From RYN-230 sp963717125 (GTDB lineage Bacteria > Actinomycetota > Actinomycetes > Streptosporangiales > Streptosporangiaceae), in assembly GCA_963717125.1 (NCBI GenBank), contig CAVQVG010000016.1, positions 29,533 through 93,532 of the forward strand: a stretch of DNA of 64,000 nucleotides. Direction: 5' to 3'. This document shows, piece after piece, positions 26,233 through 33,794 of this stretch; position 1 is the stretch's first letter, and every line of letters begins with the position of its first letter. The translations under genes and the position numbers were made by a program. Under the pieces are notes generated by a model that saw nothing but the letters and a program-made list of their open reading frames with translations, had not been told where the DNA came from and did no database searches.

Positions 26233-27522
26233 CTAATGGGTGAGTGCGGCCTCGGCCAAGGCCAGGTGCGTGAGGTAGCTGACGTCGTCGCGGCCGGTCC
26301 CGATGAACTGGACGCCGATGGGCAGGCCGTCCGGCCGGTGCCAGGCCGGCACGTTGGCGGCGGGCAGGCCGAGCAGCGTCCACGGCCGGCACATGACCGG
26401 GTCGCCGGTGTGCTCCAGGCCCACCGGGGCGGCGCCGAGGGCGCTCGGGGCCAGCACGAGATCGGTCACGGCGGAGAGCGGCGCGAGGGCGCGCAGCGCC
26501 TCGTCCCTCGCCTCCAGGGCGGCCAGGTACTCGCTGGCCAGGCAGCGGTCGCCCCGTTCCACGATCGCCTGGGCGCTCGCCGAAATCTGGCTTACCCGTT
26601 CGCCGAGCGTCGCGTGCAGGTTCTTCGCCACCTCGGCGGCCATGACCACCTCCTGCTGCCCGGGCAGGTGCCGCCAGGCGGGCGGCATGGCCATCTCCCG
26701 CACCGGCCAGCCGTCGTCCGCCAGCCGGCCAGCCACCGCGGACATCGCGTCCCGGACGTCACCGTCGCAGCTGCCCCACTCCGCGCCGCTGAGCACGGCG
26801 ACCGACGGTTTCCCTGGCAGGTACGGCGGTCCCGCGGACCCGGCCGCGGGTGGCGTCCCGGTCCGGAGCACCCGGTAGGTGAGCAGGAGATCAGCCACGC
26901 TCCGGGCGAAGAGCCCGACCGTGTCCAGGCGCTCGGAGAGACGCCAGATCCCTTTCGTGGAGGTCCAGCCCCGCCGCGGCTTGAACCCGTATACCCCGCA
27001 GTAGGCCGCGGGGCGCACCACTGACCCGGCCGTCTGCGTGCCCAGCGCGACCGGGACCATTCCGGCCGCCACGGCCGCCGCCGAGCCGCTGGAGGAACCG
27101 CCCGGTGTGCGGCCCGGATCGACCGGGTTACGGGTCCGGGTGGGCTGGAACATCGCGAACTCGGTGGACTCCGTCTTGCCGAGCACGATGGCGCCAGCCC
27201 GGCGCAGCGCCGCGACGGCGTCCGCGTCCGCGTCGGGCCGGTGGCCGGCGAACAGCGCCGAGCCGTACCCGGTCGGCAGGTCGGCGGTGTCGATCACGTC
27301 TTTGATCCCGACGACGAGACCCTGGAGCGGCCCGGCGACGGCGTCGTCCAGCTGCTTGGCCCGGCCGCGCGCGCCCTGCTCATCGACGATGCGGAAGGCG
27401 CCGATACCCCCGTCGAGTTCGGCCACCCGGGCCAGGCAGGCCGCGACGACGTCGCTCACCAGCGCCGCGCCGGTGGCGACCGCGGCGATGGCCTCGGTGC
27501 CGGTCTGCGCGTCCCCGCCCAT
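26233..27522 (-). CDS. amidase-signature hydrolase, probable maleamate amidase
   Basis: A 429-residue amidase-signature protein. The Ser-cisSer-Lys triad is visible: Lys74 in VVGIKDVID, the Ser cluster in GGSSSGSAAAVAAG and nucleophile Ser167 in TAGSVVRPAA. In the pathway, maleamate must be deamidated to maleate. In P. putida this is done by an isochorismatase-type enzyme (NicF), which is absent here, so this amidase is the likely non-homologous replacement. ATG 27522 overlaps the stop of the upstream gene as TGATG. The substrate is inferred from context only. Confidence 0.78.
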   Translation of the reverse strand: MGGDAQTGTEAIAAVATGAALVSDVVAACLARVAELDGGIGAFRIVDEQGARGRAKQLDDAVAGPLQGLVVGIKDVIDTADLPTGYGSALFAGHRPDADADAVAALRRAGAIVLGKTESTEFAMFQPTRTRNPVDPGRTPGGSSSGSAAAVAAGMVPVALGTQTAGSVVRPAAYCGVYGFKPRRGWTSTKGIWRLSERLDTVGLFARSVADLLLTYRVLRTGTPPAAGSAGPPYLPGKPSVAVLSGAEWGSCDGDVRDAMSAVAGRLADDGWPVREMAMPPAWRHLPGQQEVVMAAEVAKNLHATLGERVSQISASAQAIVERGDRCLASEYLAALEARDEALRALAPLSAVTDLVLAPSALGAAPVGLEHTGDPVMCRPWTLLGLPAANVPAWHRPDGLPIGVQFIGTGRDDVSYLTHLALAEAALTH

Positions 27523-28517
27523 CAGGCCCCACCCTCCGGCCGCCCGGAGAGACGGCCGAGGATGTGGCCGATCGCGTCCGGGTCCGGCCCGGGCGCCGCG
27601 TGCTGCGGCGGCTTAACCGTGATCGGCCGCACCTGCAGGGCGAACAGGGCTTCCTCGCCGTGCGTGCTCGCGGCGGTCCCGATCGCCCACTCGACGTCGA
27701 GCCCGCGGCCGAGCTTGGCCTCGAGATCCGCGGCCAGGCCGGCCAGCGCCATGACCTCTGGCTCGGAGATCGACCAGGCCTGCTGGCGCGCGGGTTCGAC
27801 CGGGACGGCCTGCACGCCGCGGCCGCCGGGAAGCAGCCGGTGCTCGGTGTGCTTGGTGCCGAGACGCGAGCGGTGCCGCTGGCGGGTGATCTTGTTGATC
27901 TCGAACAGGTCCGGCACCACGTCCCCGCCGACGACCGCCTCGCCGAGCCCGTAACTGGACTCGATGACAATGAGCGACCGGTCGCCGGTCTCGGGATGCT
28001 GGGTGAACATCACGCCCGCCGCCCGGGCGTCGACGAGCTCCTGGACGATGACCGCGATCCCGCCGCCGGGGCCGAGCTGCTGGCCGGCCCGGTACGCGCC
28101 GACGTGCGGGTCGAGGGCGGAAGCCCAGCACTGCTCGACGCTGGCCAGCACGTCACCGGCGCCGGACACCCCGAGGTAGGTCTGGAACTGGCCGGCCCAG
28201 CTGGCCTCGGCCGAGTCCTCCACGGTGGCGCTGGAGCGGACCGCGACGGCCACGTCGGTCCCGTGCCGCTCGCACAGCGCGGCGTAGGCACCGGCGATCG
28301 ACGCCCGCAGTGGTGCGGGCAGCGCGCGCGGCTGGGTGCCCAGGTACTCGCGATACGCGCCCGCGGTGACCACGAACGAGGCGGGCACACGCTGGCCGGC
28401 CCGCAGCAGCGAGCCGAGGCCGACCGCCTTGCCGCCGACCTGGCCGACGTGCTCGGGCAGGCAGTCGCCGGTGACGGCGACGTGGTCCCGGCCGGCCACC
28501 ACACGCAGCTCGGTCAT
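27522..28517 (-). CDS. PEP-synthase/PPDK N-terminal (ATP-grasp) subunit
   Basis: A 331-residue stand-alone ATP-binding domain of the pyruvate phosphate dikinase family. Motifs include VGGKAVGLGSLLRAG, AVRSSATVEDSAEASWAGQFQTYL, VIVQELVDARAAGVMFTQHP and the end LFALQVRPITV. It would transfer phosphate from ATP to a swivelling His on a partner protein, here the adjacent 620-residue subunit; ATGA overlap couples them. This two-gene split resembles phenylphosphate synthase of Thauera. I also recall PPDK and PEP-utilising proteins being required for 3-hydroxypyridine dehydrogenase in Ensifer adhaerens. Confidence 0.85.
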   Translation of the reverse strand: MTELRVVAGRDHVAVTGDCLPEHVGQVGGKAVGLGSLLRAGQRVPASFVVTAGAYREYLGTQPRALPAPLRASIAGAYAALCERHGTDVAVAVRSSATVEDSAEASWAGQFQTYLGVSGAGDVLASVEQCWASALDPHVGAYRAGQQLGPGGGIAVIVQELVDARAAGVMFTQHPETGDRSLIVIESSYGLGEAVVGGDVVPDLFEINKITRQRHRSRLGTKHTEHRLLPGGRGVQAVPVEPARQQAWSISEPEVMALAGLAADLEAKLGRGLDVEWAIGTAASTHGEEALFALQVRPITVKPPQHAAPGPDPDAIGHILGRLSGRPEGGA

Positions 28518-30376
28518 GCGCTGACCGCCGCACCGGCGGGCGCCCCGGCGCGCTCCAGGATCGTGACCACCCCGGTGCCGCCGTTGACGCGGAGGCGGTC
28601 CCCGGTGCGCAGCACCCGGGTGCCGACCCCGGTGGCCACCACCGCGGGCAGCCGGTACTCGCGCGACACGATGGCGGCGTGGGACATGATCCCGCCGCCG
28701 TCCGACACCGCCGCCGCGATCCGGGCGAAGACGATCGACCAGCTCGGCGCCGTGAGCGGGCAGACCAGGATCTCCCCGTCCACGAGCTGGTCCAGCTCTT
28801 CCACCTCGTGCACCACCCGCGCCACGCCCTCGGCCACCCCGGGGGACGCGGCCAGCCCGAGCAGCTGGTCATCCGCGTTGTCGCCGTTCTGGGCCGCGAG
28901 CCAGCGGTCGATCGTCTCGGTGGTGATGCCGAACAGGGTGACCGTGATCGGCTCGGTCACCTTCTCCGGTGGCACGCCCAGGGCGGGCGGCGGGTTCCAC
29001 TTCTCGAAGGCGGCGTAGATCTGCCGGCGCCGGGCCACTTCCTCCCGCCAGGTGTACTCGCTGCGGGTGGGCACGCCCAGCGCCCACCGCGCCTCCGCCT
29101 CGTAGAGCACCCGGTACACCTCGTAGCGATGCAGGAAGAAGATGTCGTCGTCCGTTTCCAGCAGGCCGGCCGCGACCAGCACCGCGCCCAGCTCGCGCGC
29201 CTTGTTGAAGAAGATCGAGTGATGCCAGTGCTCGACGTAGAAGTTGTGGTTCTCCACGAACGGGAACACCTGGCGGGCCAGGGCCAGCAGGCTGTCGAAC
29301 GCGGCCACCTCAGCCCCGTCGAGCAGGCCGCGGTAACCGTCCGCCAGCCGCTCCCGGTCCGCGCGGAGCGCGTCCAGCGGCCGGGACAGGTCCTCGCCGC
29401 GCCCGACCCGGCGGACGTAGTCGGCGAGCGCGGCGAACGGCGGCCGCAGGTCGTCGATCCAGGCCCGCGTGGCGTGGCAGTAGCCGGAGCCGGTGGAGTA
29501 GTAGAACCAGGGATCCTTGACCGCCTCGAGTTCCGCCAGCCACTGCCGGCCCGCCTCGCTCGTGCCCAGCTCCGCGGTCACCTGGTCCGGCCCCGCGCCG
29601 GAGGTCAGCGCCGCGCCGACGCCCAGCTCGACCGCGCGCGCGGCGAGGCGGCGCAGCTCGGCGTCGGGCCGGTACAGGATGACGTCGATGCCCGACACCA
29701 TCCGCGCCACCAGGTCGTCGGTGATAGCCGGAAAGTGGCTGCGGCAGAACTCCAGGAAGGTGAGGTAGGCCCCGTAGGCGAGATTGAGCATCTCGAAGTG
29801 GTAGTACGCCATCTCGTGCGTGTTCTCGAGGTAGCGGCTGTAGCGGGTCAGCAGGTCGAACGCGGTGGTCGTGCCCCGGGCGCGGAGCACCGTGTCGATC
29901 GGCTCGCGCTCCGGGAGCGGCTCGAACCGGATGGCCTTCAGCCGCTCGATGCAGTCGGTGGCCTTGGCCACCCACTGGTCGTAGATCTCGTCCCAGTTCT
30001 CGAAGTAGTGCCGGGCCCGCTCGGCGAAGATGGGCTCCCGCTCGGCCATGGCCGCCGGGTCGTCGATGACGTTGGGGCTCAGGTACAGGTAGCCGTTGAC
30101 GATCCGGTGCTCGATGCCGAGCGCGGTGGGCAGGTTCCACACCCGGGTCGTGTACTGGTTCAGCGCGACCAGCCAGCTCTCCGGCATCATCAGGTCGAAC
30201 GGGTAGAGCGGCTCCGGGTTGTGCATCTGGTCGAAGAACCAGAGTTTCTGCTCGTCCCGCTCCCGCAGCTCCGGGCCGAACTGCAGGTAGGACGGGTACA
30301 TGGACTCCCAGCCCTCGGCGCCGGGCGGCGTTTCGACGTCGAAGGGACTGGGGAACGATCGACGGCCGTGGTCCAT
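28514..30376 (-). CDS. PEP-utilising enzyme mobile-domain subunit
   Basis: A 620-residue protein. The C-terminal 90 residues are the swivelling phosphohistidine domain, with the His566 motif GGGIMSHAAIVSREYRLPAVV. The first 480 residues are helical and aromatic-rich, with no PEP/pyruvate barrel of full PEP synthase. The body is probably a substrate-binding domain, as in phenylphosphate synthase alpha subunit. It is the first gene of the minus-strand operon; ATG 30376 follows GGAGGGGG. It overlaps the ATP-grasp gene by ATGA. Phosphorylation of a hydroxypyridine is the working hypothesis. Confidence 0.82.
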   Translation of the reverse strand: MDHGRRSFPSPFDVETPPGAEGWESMYPSYLQFGPELRERDEQKLWFFDQMHNPEPLYPFDLMMPESWLVALNQYTTRVWNLPTALGIEHRIVNGYLYLSPNVIDDPAAMAEREPIFAERARHYFENWDEIYDQWVAKATDCIERLKAIRFEPLPEREPIDTVLRARGTTTAFDLLTRYSRYLENTHEMAYYHFEMLNLAYGAYLTFLEFCRSHFPAITDDLVARMVSGIDVILYRPDAELRRLAARAVELGVGAALTSGAGPDQVTAELGTSEAGRQWLAELEAVKDPWFYYSTGSGYCHATRAWIDDLRPPFAALADYVRRVGRGEDLSRPLDALRADRERLADGYRGLLDGAEVAAFDSLLALARQVFPFVENHNFYVEHWHHSIFFNKARELGAVLVAAGLLETDDDIFFLHRYEVYRVLYEAEARWALGVPTRSEYTWREEVARRRQIYAAFEKWNPPPALGVPPEKVTEPITVTLFGITTETIDRWLAAQNGDNADDQLLGLAASPGVAEGVARVVHEVEELDQLVDGEILVCPLTAPSWSIVFARIAAAVSDGGGIMSHAAIVSREYRLPAVVATGVGTRVLRTGDRLRVNGGTGVVTILERAGAPAGAAVSA

Positions 30377-30455
30377 GCACGCCCCCTCCGGGTTCAGCTC
30401 ACCGGCCCACTGATTCGGCCATGATCAATGACCGGGCCGCGAAAGGGAAGCAGAA

Positions 30456-30495
30456 CGTTCCGTGCTGGCGAACGGCGTTCCGTCCTGGCGAACCA
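30456..30495. repeat. two 20-bp tandem units, possible IclR operator
   Basis: 30456-30475 and 30476-30495 are near-identical (17 or 18 of 20). Each contains the inverted repeat GTTC-N9-GAAC. They lie two bases after the IclR stop and 80-120 bases upstream of the start of the minus-strand catabolic operon. They could bind IclR, or simply be another stop-proximal repeat. Confidence 0.55.
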
Positions 30496-30497
30496 GG

Positions 30498-31304
30498 TCA
30501 GCGGTATCCCGATCCGCTCCACCAGGCGGTTTCGACGCTCATCAACTGGCTGGCAGCCGCCTTGACCCGCCGGGCCACCTGGCCGATGTGCGACTCCGAG
30601 ATCCGCGTGGCCGGCCCGGCCACCGAGATCGCCGCGCGCGCGACCCCGGTGCTATCGAGCACCGGCGCCGCCACCGACGCGAGACCGGGCTCGTCCTCGC
30701 CGATCGAGTAGGCGTAGCCCCGCCGCCGGGTCTCGGCCAGGCAGCGCAGGAACTGCTCCCGGCTCTTGATGCTCCGCGCCGTGCGCGGCACGAAGCCAGC
30801 GGCGATCGCCGCCTCCGCCACGTCCGGGTTGAACGCCGCCACCGCCTTGCCCGAGCTCGTCAGGTGGATCGGCCGGACCCGGGACACCCGGGACGAGAAG
30901 CGGAGCCCGTGGTAGCTCTCGAGCCGCTCCAGGTAGAACATCTGCGCCCCCTCGGGCACGGCCAGGTGCGCGGTCTCACCGGTCTGCGCGCGCAGTGCCT
31001 CCAGCAGCGGCAGGGCGTGATCGCGTAGCTGGTTCCGGCTGGCCACCACCGACCCGAGCTCGTGCAGCCGCAGGCCCAGCCGGTAGTTACGGGTTTCCGG
31101 GACCTGCTGGACGTACCCCTTCGCGACCAGCGTGGTCAGCAGCCGGTGCGCGCTGCTCTTGGCGATGCCCAGCCGGCGGCCGATCTCGGCCACGCCGAGT
31201 TCCCGTTCGGCGGCCAGGCAGTCGAGCAGGTCCAGCGCGGTCGCCACCGACTGGACGCCGCGCGCGCCGTCCTGGCCCGCGGGCTGCTGGGCCTGCTGCC
31301 TCAT
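30498..31304 (-). CDS. IclR-family regulator
   Basis: A protein of about 268 residues. The N-terminal winged HTH (LGVAEIGRRLGIAKSSAHRLLTTLVAKGYV) is followed by the IclR effector domain (GETAHLAVPEGAQMFYLERLE, IHLTSSGKAVAAF, GYAYSIGEDEPGLASVAAPV). ATG 31304 is used; GGGGAGG lies 11 bases upstream. It lies between the catabolic operon (downstream, same strand) and the GntR gene. IclR proteins commonly control aromatic and N-heterocycle catabolism, so this is a likely regulator of the operon starting at 30376. Confidence 0.9.
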   Translation of the reverse strand: MRQQAQQPAGQDGARGVQSVATALDLLDCLAAERELGVAEIGRRLGIAKSSAHRLLTTLVAKGYVQQVPETRNYRLGLRLHELGSVVASRNQLRDHALPLLEALRAQTGETAHLAVPEGAQMFYLERLESYHGLRFSSRVSRVRPIHLTSSGKAVAAFNPDVAEAAIAAGFVPRTARSIKSREQFLRCLAETRRRGYAYSIGEDEPGLASVAAPVLDSTGVARAAISVAGPATRISESHIGQVARRVKAAASQLMSVETAWWSGSGYR

Positions 31305-31412
31305 CTGATCCCGGCCTCCCCGCCACCCCGGCGCCGGCCCGGTCACAGGCGAGGCGCTGGATCACTTCCCTGGCGCGCCGCCAGATTGGGCTGCAGGCGG
31401 TCAACGGCGAGC

Positions 31413-32054
31413 CTACCTGCCCATTCGACGTGTGATCGCATCAGCCAGGCGCGCCTCGCTCCCGTCCTGCCGGCGGATGGCCCCGGCGATCCCGCGGTGC
31501 TGCCGCTCGGCCTCGCTCATGTCCGCGCCGGTGTACGGGATAGCCGACCGGTACGCCTCGGGGATGGCCGACACCTGGCGCACCAGGGCGTGCAGCCGCG
31601 GGCTGCCGGAGGCCTCGGCGATCGTGTAGTGGAACTGGGTGTCCGCGGCCAGCTGCTCGGAGGCCGCGGACTCGTGCAGCTCACTCATCCGGTCGCAGAC
31701 CTTGACCAGCAGGGCGGCCACCTCGGGGGTGATCCGGCCCGCGGCCAACGCGGCCGACTCCGATTCGAGCAGGGCCCGCAGGTGGTAGACCTCGGACACG
31801 TCGGCGGCGGTGAGCTGGAGCACCGTCGCACCCCGGTTGGGCTCCAGGTGGGCCAGCCCGCTGGCGGACAGCAGGATGAGCGCTTCCCGGACCGGCGTGC
31901 GGCTCACCGCGAAGGTCCGGGCCAGGTTCTCCTCCCGCAGCCTGGTCCCCGGCCCGATCTCGCCGCCGAGGATGGCCTGCGCGAGCCGCCGTGCGACCAC
32001 GTCAGCCGTGCGCTCGCCGCGCACGGGCCCGCCGATGTTCAGGCCGGCCGTCAC
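31413..32054 (-). CDS. GntR-family regulator (FCD domain)
   Basis: A 213-residue protein. The winged HTH reads LRLREENLARTFAVSRTPVREALILLSASGLAHLEPNRGATV-like sequence, followed by an FCD all-helical domain with metal-type His in ADTQFHYTIAEASGSPRLHALV and the late His in ERQHRGIAGAI. GTG 32054 is the start. It is divergent from the molybdenum hydroxylase operon. A perfect palindrome of the GntR/FCD type sits in the shared promoter region, so it very probably controls that operon and itself. Confidence 0.9.
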   Translation of the reverse strand: MTAGLNIGGPVRGERTADVVARRLAQAILGGEIGPGTRLREENLARTFAVSRTPVREALILLSASGLAHLEPNRGATVLQLTAADVSEVYHLRALLESESAALAAGRITPEVAALLVKVCDRMSELHESAASEQLAADTQFHYTIAEASGSPRLHALVRQVSAIPEAYRSAIPYTGADMSEAERQHRGIAGAIRRQDGSEARLADAITRRMGR

Positions 32055-32075
32055 GCCGGATCACCCGTCGAGGGG

Positions 32076-32107
32076 TTGACGCCGCGTATTGCATACATGT
32101 ATGCAAT
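32076..32107 (+). promoter_or_regulatory. promoter with perfect 20-bp palindromic operator
   Basis: ATTGCATACATGTATGCAAT (32088-32107) is a perfect palindrome, matching the TGCATNNNATGCA style of FCD-type GntR operators. A candidate -35 TTGACG (32076-32081) and -10 TATGCA (32100-32105), 18 bases apart, place the palindrome over the spacer and -10 of the rightward operon. Binding would block transcription. Confidence 0.75.
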
Positions 32108-32110
32108 TTT

Positions 32111-32158
32111 AGAACGACATCTCTGCCTGCCACAAGAACGACACCGTTGCCTGCCACA
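32111..32158. repeat. 24-bp tandem duplication in the operon leader
   Basis: Units 32111-32134 and 32135-32158 begin AGAACGACA and end TGCCTGCCACA, and differ at about 3 of 24 bases. They occupy the region between the operator and the leader ORF's ribosome site. The second unit runs directly into AGGAGG. Confidence 0.75.
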
Positions 32159-32168
32159 AGGAGGCCTC

Positions 32169-32216
32169 ATGCGCGGGTCCTGCCGGGCGGCCGTTCCCTG
32201 GGCTGATCCGTCGTGA
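32169..32216 (+). CDS. 15-residue leader peptide ORF coupled to the hydroxylase operon
   Basis: MRGSCRAAVPWADPS is encoded from ATG 32169, which has a perfect AGGAGG five bases upstream, the best ribosome site in this region. Its TGA (32214-32216) overlaps the GTG start of the FAD-subunit gene as GTGA; that GTG has no good ribosome site of its own. Translation of the first enzyme subunit may therefore depend on reading this ORF. The peptide has no codon run that suggests classical attenuation. Confidence 0.6.
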   Translation: MRGSCRAAVPWADPS

Positions 32217-33076
32217 AGCCGGGTCCGCTCGGCTATCACCGGGCCACCTCGGTGCCGCACGCGGTGCAGCTGCTGTCCGCCTACGAGGGAACCGCGCGGG
32301 TGATCGCCGGCGGGCAGAGCCTGGTGCCCATGCTGAACATGCGGCTCATCCAGCCCGATGCCCTGATCGACGTGAACGGCGTGGCCGAGCTGGCCGGGAT
32401 CCGGACGGCCGGGGACACGACCGTGCTGGGCGCCCTGGTCCGCTACACGGCGATCGAGGAATCGCCGCTGATCGCGGACCGTCTCGGGCTGCTGCCCAGG
32501 ATGGTGCGCCACGTCGGCGACCGGCAGGTCCGCAACCGCGGCACGATCGGCGGCAGCCTGGCCCAGGGTGATCCCACCGGCGAGATGCCGCTGGCCTGCC
32601 TGGTGCTCGGGGCGAGGGTGACGCTGACCGGGCCGGGCGGCCGCCGGGAGGTGCCGGTGGCCGACCTGTACCTGGGGTCCTACGCCACCGTCCTCGAACC
32701 CTGCGAGGTGCTGACCGAAGTCGCGTTCCCCCGCGCGCCGGCCCACTTCGCGTTCGCCGAGCAGTGCCGCCGGCACAACGACTTCGCGGTGGTGAGCGTC
32801 GCGGCCGTCGGGGACCGCGGCCCGGACGGCCGGTGGGCCGGGGTCCGGGTGGCCCTGGGCGGCGTCGCCGACCAGCCGGTCCTGGCCGCCGCCGCGGGCG
32901 CGGCCGCGTCCGGCTCCTGGCTGACGGATGACGTCATCGCCGAGGCGGCCGAGGCCGCGCTGGAGGTGGCCGACCCGCCGTCGGACGTGCGGGCGTCAGC
33001 GGACTACCGGCGGCACCTGGTGCCCATCTATGTGCGGCGGGTGCTCACCCAGCTCCGCCGCGCGGGCGACGCGTGA
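32213..33076 (+). CDS. molybdenum hydroxylase FAD-binding (medium) subunit
   Basis: A 287-residue CoxM-type subunit. FAD-contact motifs are IAGGQSLVPMLNMR (31-44) and RNRGTIGGSLAQGDPTGEMP (107-126), followed by the CO-dehydrogenase-type C-terminal domain (residues 175-285). It passes electrons from the 2Fe-2S subunit to an acceptor. The GTG start overlaps the leader ORF stop. It is first of four structural genes of one hydroxylase. Subunit order FAD, SRPBCC, 2Fe-2S, Mo is unusual compared with nicotinate dehydrogenases, which lack a separate SRPBCC subunit. Confidence 0.9.
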   Translation: MKPGPLGYHRATSVPHAVQLLSAYEGTARVIAGGQSLVPMLNMRLIQPDALIDVNGVAELAGIRTAGDTTVLGALVRYTAIEESPLIADRLGLLPRMVRHVGDRQVRNRGTIGGSLAQGDPTGEMPLACLVLGARVTLTGPGGRREVPVADLYLGSYATVLEPCEVLTEVAFPRAPAHFAFAEQCRRHNDFAVVSVAAVGDRGPDGRWAGVRVALGGVADQPVLAAAAGAAASGSWLTDDVIAEAAEAALEVADPPSDVRASADYRRHLVPIYVRRVLTQLRRAGDA

Positions 33077-33134
33077 ACGGGGCGAGCTGGGCCGCGCCCC
33101 ACGGCGCCCCACGGCGCAGCGGAAAGGACCTGAC

Positions 33135-33794
33135 ATGAGGATGCAGCAGGAGTTCACCGTCACCGAGCCGGTCAGTGCGGTGTGGAAGTTCTTCCAGGAA
33201 ACCGAGACGGTGGCGGGCTGCATGCCGGGCGTGGAACAGGTGACGGTCCTGGACGAGGACAACGTTCAGGTCCGGGTCAGCCAGAGCCTGGGGCCGATGA
33301 CGGCCACGTTCGAGGCGAAGGTGACGGTCCTGGAGCGGGTCACGGACGAGCTGATCCGGTTCCGGGCGACCGGCAAGAGCGTGCGGGGCGCGATCGGCAA
33401 CCTGCGCACCGAGAACACGGTCCGGCTCCGCGGCACCGCCGAGGGGACCAGCGTCCTGGTCGAAGGCGACCTGGTGCTGGCCGGGGCGCTCGGTAGCGTC
33501 GGCCAGAAGGTGGTCGCCCGGCAGGCCGCCAATGTGACGGCCGAGTTCGCCGCCAACCTGCAGCGCGCGCTGAACGGCGAGCTGCCCCCGCTGGCCGGGC
33601 CGGGCGCCGACGGGGCCGCGGTTCACCCGGCCGGGGCCGGCCAGCGGCGGATCACCCGCTGGCCCGGGACGCGGCCCGGCCCGGCCGGGCCGGCCGCGCC
33701 GGCCGATCGCTGGGCCAAGGCAGCGGTCGCGCTGAGCGGCGCGTCGGTCGCGCTCAGCGTGCTCATCCTGATCCGGCAGCGGAGGGGCCAGTGA
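33135..33794 (+). CDS. SRPBCC-domain (CoxG-like) subunit with C-terminal membrane anchor
   Basis: A 219-residue protein. Residues 1-145 form a CoxG/SRPBCC helix-grip fold (MQQEFTVTEPVSAVWKFFQETETVAGCMPGVE). A Pro/Gly-rich linker and a C-terminal helix follow (AKAAVALSGASVALSVLILI), so it probably tethers the enzyme to the membrane as CoxG does. ATG 33135 follows AAAGGA. The stop overlaps the next gene's start as GTGA. I recall a free-standing SRPBCC component as the distinguishing feature of 3-hydroxypyridine dehydrogenase, which supports this substrate. Confidence 0.85.
   Translation: MRMQQEFTVTEPVSAVWKFFQETETVAGCMPGVEQVTVLDEDNVQVRVSQSLGPMTATFEAKVTVLERVTDELIRFRATGKSVRGAIGNLRTENTVRLRGTAEGTSVLVEGDLVLAGALGSVGQKVVARQAANVTAEFAANLQRALNGELPPLAGPGADGAAVHPAGAGQRRITRWPGTRPGPAGPAAPADRWAKAAVALSGASVALSVLILIRQRRGQ

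Noticed and set aside
28679..30424. 581-codon plus-strand frame opposite the PEP-utilising subunit
   Set aside because: Antisense shadow; the phospho-His motif and operon overlaps are on the minus strand.
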